Below, one piece after another: positions 8,878-17,796 of a DNA stretch of 51,997 nt. Source of the stretch: Niallia nealsonii (GTDB taxonomy: Bacteria > Bacillota > Bacilli > Bacillales > Cytobacillaceae). Numbering within the stretch: the first letter of the stretch is position 1; every line of letters begins with the position of its first letter. The notes under the pieces are model-generated. The model did not search any database. It had not been told where the DNA came from and saw only the letters and a program-made list of their open reading frames with translations. The stretch lies in the NCBI RefSeq assembly GCF_002835805.1, contig NZ_PISE01000009.1, positions 1 through 51,997 on the forward strand, written 5' to 3'. The position numbers were made by a program, and so were the translations under genes.

Positions 8878-11045
8878 TTGCGTTCAATTTCTTCCATAAT
8901 ATAGGCTTCGATAATGTCGCCTTCTTTAACATCATTGAAGTTCTTGATAGTTACACCACACTCGTAACCTTGACTTACTTCTTTTGCATCGTCTTTAAAA
9001 CGTTTTAATGCATCAATTTCACCTTCGAAAATAACAACACCATCACGAATTAAACGAATTCCGCTATCTCTTGTAATTTTTCCGTCTGTTACATAAGAGC
9101 CAGCAATTGTTCCAATTTTTGATACTTTAAATGTTTGACGGATTTCTGCTTGACCGATGATTTTTTCTTGGAATTCTGGATCTAGCATTCCTTTCATCGC
9201 TGCTTCGATTTCTTCAATTACTTTATAGATAATGCGGTGAAGACGTACATCTACTTCTTCAGCATCTGCTGCTCTTTTTGCATTTACATCTGGACGAACG
9301 TTAAATCCGATAACAATCGCATTTGACGCTGCTGCAAGCGTAATATCTGATTCATTAATTGCACCAACTGCTGTATGAATAATCTTAACGTTAACGCCTT
9401 CTACTTCAATTTTGTAAAGTGCTGCTGCCAATGCTTCTGCAGAACCTTGAACATCCGCTTTTAAGACGATATTAAGATCTTTCATTTCTCCTTGTTTCAT
9501 ATGCTCAAATAAATTATCTAAGCTAATGCGTGTTTTTTCAGATCTTTGTGCTTGAATGGCTTGCGTAGAACGCGCTTCCCCTACTTGCCTTGCTGTTTTT
9601 TCATCTTTAAAGACAACAAAACGGTCACCAGCTTGAGGCACTTCGTTTAATCCTGTAATTTCAACAGGTGTAGATGGTCCAACACTTTTCACACGACGGC
9701 CTAAATCATTTACCATGGCACGAACACGGCCAAATGTGCTACCTACTACGATTGGATCTCCAATATTTAATGTTCCGTTTTGAACTAAAAGTGTTGCAAC
9801 AGAACCTTTTCCTTTATCAAGCTGTGCTTCGATAACTGTTCCAACCGCATTGCGTTTAGGATTAGCTTTGTATTCCTCTACTTCACCTACAAGCAAAATC
9901 ATTTCCAATAATGTGTCAATTCCTTCACCTGTAAGAGCTGATAGAGGAACAAAGATAGTATCCCCACCCCATGCTTCTGGTACTAATGCATGTTCTGTTA
10001 ATTCTTGCATAACACGATCAGGATTAGCTGATGGTTTATCCATTTTATTCACAGCTACAATAATTGGCACTTCCGCAGCTTTAGCATGGTTAATTGCTTC
10101 GATTGTTTGTGGCATTACACCATCATCTGCTGCTACTACTAAAATAGTGATGTCCGTGATTTTTGCTCCACGTGCACGCATCGTTGTAAATGCAGCATGT
10201 CCAGGTGTATCTAAAAATGTGATTTTTTTGCCATTTTCTTCTATTTGGTATGCACCAATATGCTGTGTGATACCTCCTGCTTCTCCAGCAGTTACTTTCG
10301 TGTTGCGGATGCTGTCAAGCAATGTTGTTTTCCCATGGTCTACGTGTCCCATAATTGTAACAACAGATGGACGCTCTACTAATTCTGCATCTTCATCATC
10401 TGTAAAGTATACTTCTAAATCTGTTGCATCGATTTTAACTTCTTCTTCTACTTCTACTCCATAGTCACTTGCAATCAGTTCAATAGAATCTTTATCCAAG
10501 TCTTGGTTGATAGTAGCCATTACACCAAGCATAAACAACTTTTTAATAATTTCAGATGGTTCACGATGTAATTTTTTTGCTAGTTCGCCAACTGTTAAAG
10601 ATTCGCTAAATGTAATCTTTGTCGGTAATTCCTTTTCCTTTTTAGGAGCAGGCGGTGCAGCAGGCGCTTGATTTTGCGGCTTGCCTTTACGGTTATTAGT
10701 TTTATTATTATTATTAGGACGGTTATTAGTTTTTGATTTATTAAAGGTTGATTTATTATCTTTCGTATTCTTCACAGATTGATTTACTTTCCCCTTTTCG
10801 ACCATTGCATTTGTCTCCTCCTCGTAGCTGTCTGCTATATTTTTCGCAGGATTTGTTTGCGATGGTTTATTTTGGCTGCTTCCAGCACTCTTATTATATA
10901 CCTTATCCAACTGTTTCACTGCATCTTCTTCAAGTGTTGTCATGTGGTTCGATACTTCGACGTTCATCTCTTTTAATTGCGTAATAACATCTTTACTGGA
11001 AATATTGAATTTTTTAGCGTATTCATAAACTCGCATTTTACTCAT
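8874..11045 (-). CDS. infB: Translation initiation factor IF-2
   Basis: GTPase that positions initiator tRNA on the 30S subunit and promotes subunit joining. 723 residues. The N-terminal IF2-N helix-bundle ([17 protein letters not shown]) is followed by a low-complexity Asn/Lys-rich linker (about 50-145) and a second IF2-N domain. The G domain carries [17 protein letters not shown] and NKMDKP, and domains II-IV follow. Of two adjacent ATG codons I choose the second (11045) because GGGGGTG is then 7 bases away and the product starts [10 protein letters not shown]. Confidence 0.98.
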   Translation of the reverse strand: MSKMRVYEYAKKFNISSKDVITQLKEMNVEVSNHMTTLEEDAVKQLDKVYNKSAGSSQNKPSQTNPAKNIADSYEEETNAMVEKGKVNQSVKNTKDNKSTFNKSKTNNRPNNNNKTNNRKGKPQNQAPAAPPAPKKEKELPTKITFSESLTVGELAKKLHREPSEIIKKLFMLGVMATINQDLDKDSIELIASDYGVEVEEEVKIDATDLEVYFTDDEDAELVERPSVVTIMGHVDHGKTTLLDSIRNTKVTAGEAGGITQHIGAYQIEENGKKITFLDTPGHAAFTTMRARGAKITDITILVVAADDGVMPQTIEAINHAKAAEVPIIVAVNKMDKPSANPDRVMQELTEHALVPEAWGGDTIFVPLSALTGEGIDTLLEMILLVGEVEEYKANPKRNAVGTVIEAQLDKGKGSVATLLVQNGTLNIGDPIVVGSTFGRVRAMVNDLGRRVKSVGPSTPVEITGLNEVPQAGDRFVVFKDEKTARQVGEARSTQAIQAQRSEKTRISLDNLFEHMKQGEMKDLNIVLKADVQGSAEALAAALYKIEVEGVNVKIIHTAVGAINESDITLAAASNAIVIGFNVRPDVNAKRAADAEEVDVRLHRIIYKVIEEIEAAMKGMLDPEFQEKIIGQAEIRQTFKVSKIGTIAGSYVTDGKITRDSGIRLIRDGVVIFEGEIDALKRFKDDAKEVSQGYECGVTIKNFNDVKEGDIIEAYIMEEIERK

Positions 11046-11064
11046 CATTTCACCCCCGCTAGAA

Positions 11065-11367
11065 TTAATCGAGCAGCGTTAAAAGTTTTTTTGCAAATCC
11101 ATTATCTAAAACAGCGACAACTACTCTCGCCTCTTTACCGATAGACTGTCCTAATAATTCTCGATTTGGCACTAAACGTACCGGCACAGCATATGACTTG
11201 CATTTATCGGTAATTTTTTTCGTCGTGTTTTCCGACGCATCTTCTGATAATAAAATAAGCTTTGCAGTTCCGCTTCTAATTTCCTTAACGGTTAGTTCCT
11301 CACCTGAGGTAATTTTCCGTGCTCGATTTGCTAAGCCAAGTAATGACATCCATTGTTTTTGATTCAT
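11065..11367 (-). CDS. ylxQ: YlxQ, L7Ae/L30e-family RNA-binding protein
   Basis: 100 residues of the L7Ae ribosomal protein family. Visible motifs are [15 protein letters not shown] near the N-terminus and [12 protein letters not shown], the usual kink-turn-binding family pattern. It overlaps the end of ylxR by four bases and precedes infB, as in B. subtilis. The RNA target is not evident. Confidence 0.93.
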   Translation of the reverse strand: MNQKQWMSLLGLANRARKITSGEELTVKEIRSGTAKLILLSEDASENTTKKITDKCKSYAVPVRLVPNRELLGQSIGKEARVVVAVLDNGFAKKLLTLLD

Positions 11368-11654
11368 TTGGATTGTCTTTGCTCCTTCTCTATTAATTCC
11401 ATGAGCTCTTCATAGATTGTATCTTCAATAGCAACTCCAAGCTGACTAGAAAGAATATTTTTTTTCTTGGCTAAAAGCACTGCGTCTTTATCCTTAGAAA
11501 GATATGCCCCACGTCCGGATTTCTTTCCTGTTAAATCCACAGTTACTTCTCCTTCTTTCGAGCGAACGATGCGAACTAGTTCTTTTTTCGGCCTCATCTC
11601 ACCGGTAGCAACACATTTACGCATTGGAACTTTTTTCGGTTTGTTCACACACAT
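11364..11654 (-). CDS. ylxR: YlxR family nucleic-acid-binding protein (RnpM)
   Basis: 96-residue YlxR protein with the signature [20 protein letters not shown] followed by [11 protein letters not shown]. The fold binds RNA; in B. subtilis the protein has been linked to RNase P modulation and renamed RnpM (from memory). Its stop overlaps the ylxQ start. It lies directly after nusA in the conserved nusA-ylxR-ylxQ-infB order. Confidence 0.94.
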   Translation of the reverse strand: MCVNKPKKVPMRKCVATGEMRPKKELVRIVRSKEGEVTVDLTGKKSGRGAYLSKDKDAVLLAKKKNILSSQLGVAIEDTIYEELMELIEKEQRQSK

Positions 11655-11663
11655 TCACCTCAA

Positions 11664-12794
11664 TTAATCCAAATCTTCTGTAGTTAAATGGAATTCATCT
11701 TGCTCATCTTCTACATCATCAAATGTGATTAGGGAAGACTCAGTCGGATAAATTCCAACTTCTCTTGCTTCACTTTCTGACTTAATATCAATTTTCCAGC
11801 CAGTAAGTTTCGCTGCTAAACGAGCATTTTGCCCTCTTTTCCCAATTGCTAAAGATAATTGATAATCAGGGACAATAACAGTTGTTGCTTTTCCCTCTTC
11901 GTTTACGATTACTTCTAGTACCTTAGAAGGACTTAGAGCATTCGCAACAAATATGGTTGGGTCTTCGGACCATTTCACGATATCAATTTTTTCGCCTTTT
12001 AATTCATTGACGATTGTTTGCACGCGTGTTCCTTTTGGTCCAACACATGAACCTACTGGATCCACTTCTTCATTAGCAGAATGAACAGAGATTTTGGATC
12101 TGTCGCCAGCTTCACGTGCAACGGATTTTATTTCTACTGTACCATCAAATATTTCCGGCACTTCCATTTCAAATAATCTTTTTAAGAGGCCAGGATGTGT
12201 TCTTGAAACATAAATCTGTGGTCCCTTTGTTGTTTTTTCTACTTTTGTGATAAAAACTTTAATACGATCATGAGGTTTGTAGAATTCATTTGGCATTTGT
12301 TCATTAGCAGGTAGGATCGCTTCAATTTTCCCTAAGCTGACATAAATAAACTTGCTGTCTTGACGTTGAACAATTCCTGTCATAATATCTTCTTCACGAT
12401 CGATAAATTCAGAATAGATAATGCCTCTTTCTGCTTCACGAACACGTTGAGTCACTACTTGTTTTGCTGTTTGTGCAGCAATGCGGCCAAAATCTTTTGG
12501 CGTCACTTCCAACTCCACAACATCTTCTACTTCGTAGTTTGGATTAATTTTTTGTGCGTCCTCAATAGATATCTCAAGACGTGGGTCAAAAACCTCATCT
12601 ACCACTTCCTTGCGAGCATAAACACGCATTGTACCAGATCCTAAATTTAAATCAATTCGAACATTTTGTGCTTGGTTAAAGTTGCGGCGATATGCCGAGA
12701 TAAGGGCTGCTTCAATAGCATCCATAATCACATCGCGTGATATCCCTTTTTCTTTTTCAAGCAATACAAGAGCATCCACTAATTCACTGCTCAT
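11664..12794 (-). CDS. nusA: Transcription termination/antitermination factor NusA
   Basis: RNA-polymerase-binding elongation factor that modulates pausing and termination. 376 residues (B. subtilis 371). The N-terminal RNAP-binding domain covers 1-125, an S1 domain about 130-200, and two KH domains about 205-345, including the [13 protein letters not shown] and [13 protein letters not shown] loops. It has no C-terminal acidic repeats, as in other Firmicutes, only a short acidic tail. It follows rimP. Confidence 0.98.
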   Translation of the reverse strand: MSSELVDALVLLEKEKGISRDVIMDAIEAALISAYRRNFNQAQNVRIDLNLGSGTMRVYARKEVVDEVFDPRLEISIEDAQKINPNYEVEDVVELEVTPKDFGRIAAQTAKQVVTQRVREAERGIIYSEFIDREEDIMTGIVQRQDSKFIYVSLGKIEAILPANEQMPNEFYKPHDRIKVFITKVEKTTKGPQIYVSRTHPGLLKRLFEMEVPEIFDGTVEIKSVAREAGDRSKISVHSANEEVDPVGSCVGPKGTRVQTIVNELKGEKIDIVKWSEDPTIFVANALSPSKVLEVIVNEEGKATTVIVPDYQLSLAIGKRGQNARLAAKLTGWKIDIKSESEAREVGIYPTESSLITFDDVEDEQDEFHLTTEDLD

Positions 12795-12845
12795 AAAGAT
12801 TGTATCCCCCTTTTAATCTCCTAAAAACAAGGCTGCTTTCATTAT

Positions 12846-13316
12846 TTACGAAAATGTTACTGCAAGGCGAGCTTTAGCCACTTTTTCGTATGGAATGACT
12901 ACTGTTTTTTTTCTGGTTTTAATTTTTATTTCTACTGATAAGCTTGTTCCATCAAAACTTGTCAAAATACCTTCAAATGCCTTTTCATTGTCAATCGGTT
13001 CATAGGTTTTAACAAACACATTTTTTCCGATGGCTCTTTCAAAGTCCTTATCCTTTTTTAAAGGCCTTTCAGCACCTGGCGATGATACCTCTAGAAAATA
13101 ATTTTCCGTAATCGGATCGACTTCATCTAGTTTTTCACTTAGCTTTTCGCTAACGGCTGCACATTCATCTATATCTACACCATTTTCTTTATCAATGGCA
13201 ACACGCAAAAACCAATTAGGACCTTCTTTTACATACTCTACGTCCACTAATTCTAAATGAAGTTCTTCCAAAATGGGAGTCACCATTTCTTCTACTAATT
13301 CTGTTACTTTGCTCAA
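12846..13316 (-). CDS. rimP: Ribosome maturation factor RimP
   Basis: 156-residue factor (B. subtilis YlxS) needed for 30S assembly. The N-terminal domain shows [15 protein letters not shown] and [11 protein letters not shown]; the [12 protein letters not shown] motif near residue 80 is the family signature. The C-terminal SH3-like domain follows. It heads the rimP-nusA-ylxR-ylxQ-infB cluster. An AAGGAGGG ribosome site lies upstream. Confidence 0.97.
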   Translation of the reverse strand: MSKVTELVEEMVTPILEELHLELVDVEYVKEGPNWFLRVAIDKENGVDIDECAAVSEKLSEKLDEVDPITENYFLEVSSPGAERPLKKDKDFERAIGKNVFVKTYEPIDNEKAFEGILTSFDGTSLSVEIKIKTRKKTVVIPYEKVAKARLAVTFS

Positions 13317-13572
13317 CTTTTTCCCTCCTTGTACAAGGAACCGTTCTTTTGTAAAAAGTTCCTAAAATCAGGAATCCACTATACTTTTAGACAATACGCT
13401 CTTAGTTTCACCGGTTTTTAAAGGTCGATGATGTTCTTACTATACCTTTCCTTCAATAAATACATGCAAGTGGTATAAAGGTTTTTATGTAGTGCCACAT
13501 CCAAGCATGTTGCCCATCATAAACAGGCAATCACTCTTTTCTTTTTGGAAAAAAATGTGAACACAATAGGAA

Positions 13573-13592
13573 AGAGTGGGTTGCCCCACTCT
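13573..13592 (-). terminator. Probable polC terminator in the polC-rimP gap
   Basis: An 8-bp perfect stem (AGAGTGGG/CCCACTCT) with a GCAA loop on the minus strand, about 120 bases after the polC stop. The T tract is poor (TTTCC). The 398-base gap (13317-13714) otherwise shows only weak promoter-like TATAGT boxes near 13390 and 13440, presumably serving rimP, and no gene. Confidence 0.45.
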
Positions 13593-13714
13593 CATTTTGC
13601 GAAAGTTATCTTTAGTATCTCCAAACTAACTATACCATAACCATAGCTTTTATGCAAATAGAGCTCATGTTTCATAGGACTTTCTAGCCCTTCCTCCATT
13701 CACTTCCACTATCA

Positions 13715-15120
13715 TCAGAATAAAGACAGTTGGTTTTGGTCTGGCATACCTGCTAAACATCCATGGTTATCTAGATATTCCATAATTGTTTTCGAAACTT
13801 TTCCACGCTGCTGCAAATCTTCTTTTGATAAAAATTCTCCGTCTTCCCTTGAACGAACGATGTTTAATGCAGCATTTGTACCCAATCCTGGGATACTATT
13901 AAACGGAGGTATCAATGCATTTCCTTCAATAATAAATTCTGTTGCACTTGATTTATATAAATCCACCCTTTGAAAAGAGAATCCACGTTCGATCATTTCA
14001 TATGCTAATTCCATAACCGTTAACAAGTTTTTCTCTTTCGTAGAGGCATCAAGCCCCTTTCCGCTGATTTCATCAATTACTGCTTTAATGCTGTGTGAAC
14101 CTTTCACCATGGCATCTACATCAAAATCTTCAGCACGAACAGTAAAATATGCTGCATAATAAAGCAATGGATGATGTACTTTAAAATACGCAATCCGAAC
14201 CGCCATCAGTACATATGCAGCCGCATGCGCCTTTGGAAACATGTATTTTATCTTTTTACATGAATCGATATACCATTCCGGTACTTCATTTTTGCGCATT
14301 TCTTCTTCCATCTCATCTGATAGACCTTTCCCTTTACGTACGCTTTCCATAATTTTAAAGGCAAAACTCGGTTCTAAACCTTGATAGATCAGATAAACCA
14401 TAATATCGTCACGGCATCCGATAACTTCACTGAGATTACAAATATTATTATGAATAAGTTCTTGCGCATTTCCAAGCCATACGTCTGTACCATGAGAAAG
14501 ACCAGAGATTTGCACCAACTCGGAAAAAGTAGTTGGCTTCGTGTCCTCCAACATTTGACGAACAAATTTCGTACCAAATTCAGGGATTCCAAACGTACCT
14601 GTTTTACAATTAATTTGTTCTGCTGTTACCCCTAAAGACTCTGTTCCACTGAATATCTTCATTACTTCCGGATCGTCTGTCGGAATGGTTTTCGGATCAA
14701 TGCCGCTTAAGTCTTGCAGCATTCTTATTACTGTTGGATCGTCGTGTCCAAGTATATCTAGTTTTAATACATTGTCATGAATAGAATGGAAATCAAAATG
14801 CGTTGTTTTCCATTCTGAGTTTCTATCATCTGCTGGAAATTGAATAGGTGTAAAATCGTATACGTCCATATAATCTGGTATAACGATAATACCGCCAGGA
14901 TGCTGTCCAGTCGTTCTTTTTACCCCAGTACAGCCTGATGCTAGCCGGTCAATTTCCGCTCCCCTTATTTGCAGATTATTATCATTTTGATAGGCTTTTA
15001 CATATCCATAAGCTGTTTTATCCGCAACTGTGCCAATCGTTCCTGCACGATATACATACTCCTCCCCAAACAATACTTTCGTATAATTATGGGCTTTAGG
15101 CTGATATTCCCCGGAAAAAT
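13715..15120 (-). CDS. polC: PolC DNA polymerase III alpha, exon 2 (C-terminal part)
   Basis: Downstream exon of the split replicative polymerase. It supplies the last two bases of the Asn codon (AT) and then [12 protein letters not shown], which continues without a gap from exon 1. It carries most of the palm, fingers, beta-clamp-binding and C-terminal regions, including the third catalytic aspartate in KLDILGHDD (about residue 1094 of the spliced protein), [13 protein letters not shown] and the clamp-binding tail QLSLF. The frame is intact to the stop, with conservation typical of a functional gene. The ATG at 15166 that would make this an independent reading frame lies inside the intron and has no good ribosome site. 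Confidence 0.96.
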
Positions 15121-15169
15121 ATGATGATAGGTAAGCATTTGAAGTCATCTCCAGCTTTTCCCCCATCTC

Positions 15170-15206
15170 ACACCGTACGTGACCCTTTCGGTGTCATACG
15201 GCATTC
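15170..15206 (-). ncRNA. Group II intron domain V catalytic hairpin
   Basis: Minus-strand hairpin with CCGTAT paired to GTACGG, a two-base AC bulge, an upper stem capped by a GAAA tetraloop, and a UGC/GUG base. It ends about 49 bases before the intron 3' end, the normal placement. The form is typical of domain V, though the lower-stem triad reads UGC where AGC is most common. Confidence 0.8.
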
Positions 15207-15230
15207 CATCGTTAACTTTGTCGAAGTTAT

Positions 15231-17060
15231 TCAGTTAAGTTTTGGATTTCCTACTTCCGTTCTCAACTGATTTAGCTTTTTAACTGCTTTTAAATCAAAG
15301 ATCTCAATTATTGCTTTATACTTTGGATTTTTTGTTGGGTTACTATTGTGGATTAACATATGATAATCCTCTTTGATAATGATTAGATTTTCGTAATTAT
15401 CCGTTCCACCTTGAGCAGTTGGCTTTTTGTGGTGACATATTGCGTTGAAAGGAGTTAACCTTTCTCCTGTTATCCCACAACAGCCTTTCTGGGCTACGTA
15501 TTTACTTAGACGGTTGTCTTCTTATTTAACGCTTTTGGATTTATATATACCTTTTCTAAACAATTCTATTTCAGTAACGGATACGTTTTTGATTTCTTTG
15601 TGTATGGCTTTACGGTCATTTGCTTTATATATTGTGAAATTGGGATTGCGTTGACCTCGTATATCGTGTTTAATTGCTTCCAGTGGATATACTAATATGC
15701 CATTACTCTTGAATCTTGGACAATTGTAACCAGTATAGAATTTTTCAATCACATTGTTTTTTTTTCGAATGTCGGGTTGAAGATGTTTCTATACAATAGT
15801 GATTTAATATTCTTGTGTACATTATGCCTAATATCGTTAAAGTCTTGGGAGACTCTTGTGGCTATTTTGTAATAGTTCTGCATCCCAAGAATGTTGGCGT
15901 TGTACATCATAATCTTCTCTGGTGTTGGACTTTTTCTTATCTTTATTAGTTTATGCCTAATAACTTCTTGTACCTTACTTTTGGATTTAGGACTCATTTT
16001 TGGGTTTACTATATATCCTGTTTTTCCAGTTCCCTTCTTAACAGCTCTGAACCTGACTCCAAGGAAATCTGTACCATTTTTGCGGAGATTTGTGATCTTG
16101 CTTTTTTCTTTACTGATTTCTAAGCCAAATCTTTCTTCCAACCATTTTTCAACGGCTATTTTGATTTTCTTGGCATTGTTATAAGAATTTGTAAAGATTT
16201 TAAAATCATCCGCGTATCGTACTAGATACATTGGTTTAAGTTTAGTCTTTTTAAGGGCATCTGTTTTGTTTCTTTTTAATTTGTAAGGTATCCTCGTAGG
16301 TTTTGTTTCCCATTGATTTGATATCCACCAGTCTAACTCGTTTAAAACTACATTTGCGAGCAGAGGTGATAGTATTCCACCTTGTGGCGTACCTTTCTCT
16401 GGTATTCCAATCCCTTTTATTTCCGCTTTCAGCATTTTCTTGATAATAGATACTACTTTTTTGTCCCTAATTCCAATTGTCCAAAGTTGTTTGATAAGTT
16501 TGTTATGATTAACGTTATCGAAAAATCCTTTGATATCAACATGTACCACATAATGATTAAAACTATGATTTACTAGATGATAGCATCTTGCAAGAGCGTC
16601 GTGGGTACTTCTTTTCGGTCTAAAACCAAAGTTGTTTGAGTTGAATTTTCCTTCCATAATAGGTTCAAGAATTTGCAAAAACATTTGCTGTATTAGCCTA
16701 TCCTCTATTGTTGGAATTCCAAGTGGTCTCATATCACCATTTGGTTTTGGAATTAGTACCCTTTTTACTGAATGTGGTTTGTAGTCTTCTAGTCTTTTTC
16801 GTTTTAATGCAACAAGCTTATTTGTATCCATTCTTTGTAGATGTTTATTTAATGGTATGTCCATTAGTGCCTTTGGTTTTGCTTCCGGTATTACTTTTAA
16901 TATTACGATAGGCTAATCTAATGTTCTCTTCTGAAATAATCAAGTCATAAAGGTTGTTAAAATACCTACCTTTTTCACTTTCTTCAAAAAGAGTATCCAA
17001 CTGGTCTTGCATTCCAAAGTATTCATTATTTCTTAACTTTTGTATCATTAAGTCAGTCAA
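15231..17060 (-). pseudogene. Degenerate intron-encoded reverse transcriptase/maturase with HNH domain
   Basis: Remnant of a group II intron protein. It starts at a TTG at 17060 with AAGGAAGTG upstream. Residues 1-71 match the RT N-terminus (NTGSKTKGTNGHTI), then the frame breaks near 16850. The RT core resumes (KRVLIPKPNGDMRPLGIPT, GTPQGGILSPLL, catalytic YADD in LVRYADDF) and continues through the maturase domain to about 15760. There a second frameshift lies in a run of nine A. A third lesion is an in-frame TAA at about 15522-15524 (KSVK then EDNRLSKY). The frame then stays open through an HNH endonuclease domain (CGITGE, CHHKKP, NYENLI, HMLIH) to a stop at 15231. The fragments cannot make one protein unless the lesions are sequence errors. 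Confidence 0.88.
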
Positions 17061-17796
17061 CTAATCACTTCCTTTCGAAAGCTTTCATTTCTTTAAGTCT
17101 TACAAGAATCTGACTTTTGTAGGTTTGTTTCGACGTTAACGACTAATGCCCTTCCCTCGAAAATGTTTTATCCTCAGACTTATTGGTTATTCAGTCCTCA
17201 TTGGCATTTTCTTCAATGGTACTACGGCATCACTGCCACTCCCGTTAATCTATGTTATAGCGAAAGCTTTTCCATAGAAACACCTTTAGCGAAGTGCAAC
17301 CTTCTGAAGTGTCGGGAGCTTCTCACGTTCCACTATTTCTATCTGTACATAATCTACTTAGGTTCCCCCTAAATCCCGTTGAGCTTGACTGTGCCTGTAA
17401 CACAGTATGGATTTTCATAACCAAACGTTTACTCATCCACACTCAAAATTCCTTATTGGAACCCATATCATTTCTGATATGTGACATTCACGAGAAGTCA
17501 GTCGAGGGTTCGTCCCAGTTATTCTACTGATTCTAACCATATAGATTTTATAGACACCAGACCTATCATCCACAGAAGCTTTATAGCTCCCTTTCCTCAG
17601 CCGTACTGTTAGGGTAAACTTCAGCCTACTTTAGCGGGCTTCAGACAAAATTTGTTTTTGCATTACTCCTTTTGCCTGCCGCAGCTTCAGTGAGTGTGTT
17701 TCAGGGCGTTACTCCATCATTCCACACTTCGAAAATAGCAGTTCTCCTAGGTATAAACCCTAGTGGCTAATCTTTTCAATTAGCAACGTGACGCAC

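Larger units (their letters stand above)
15121..17796 (-). mobile_element. Group II intron inserted in polC
   Basis: 2676-bp retroelement on the same strand as polC. The 5' end reads GTGCG (group II consensus GUGYG) and the 3' end is AT, preceded by a domain V hairpin (15170-15206) and a domain VI-like stretch. About 735 bases of ribozyme domains I-III precede an intron-encoded protein (15231-17060) that sits in domain IV. Excision joins TTGA to ATTTT, restoring Asp-Leu-Asn-Phe of the PolC catalytic motif, and the total coding length becomes 4323 bases (1441 codons). No target duplication is seen, as expected for retrohoming. I could not place the EBS1 and EBS2 loops with confidence. Confidence 0.95.

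Noticed and set aside
9850-10464. Long plus-strand reading frames opposite infB, pnp and others
   Set aside because: They are antisense shadows of strongly conserved genes with no ribosome sites or family resemblance.
17060-17796. EBS1/IBS1 pairing candidates such as TTGAGT and TCAGAT
   Set aside because: The matches to ATTTGA need wobble pairs or lie outside the expected part of domain I, so no pairing is claimed.
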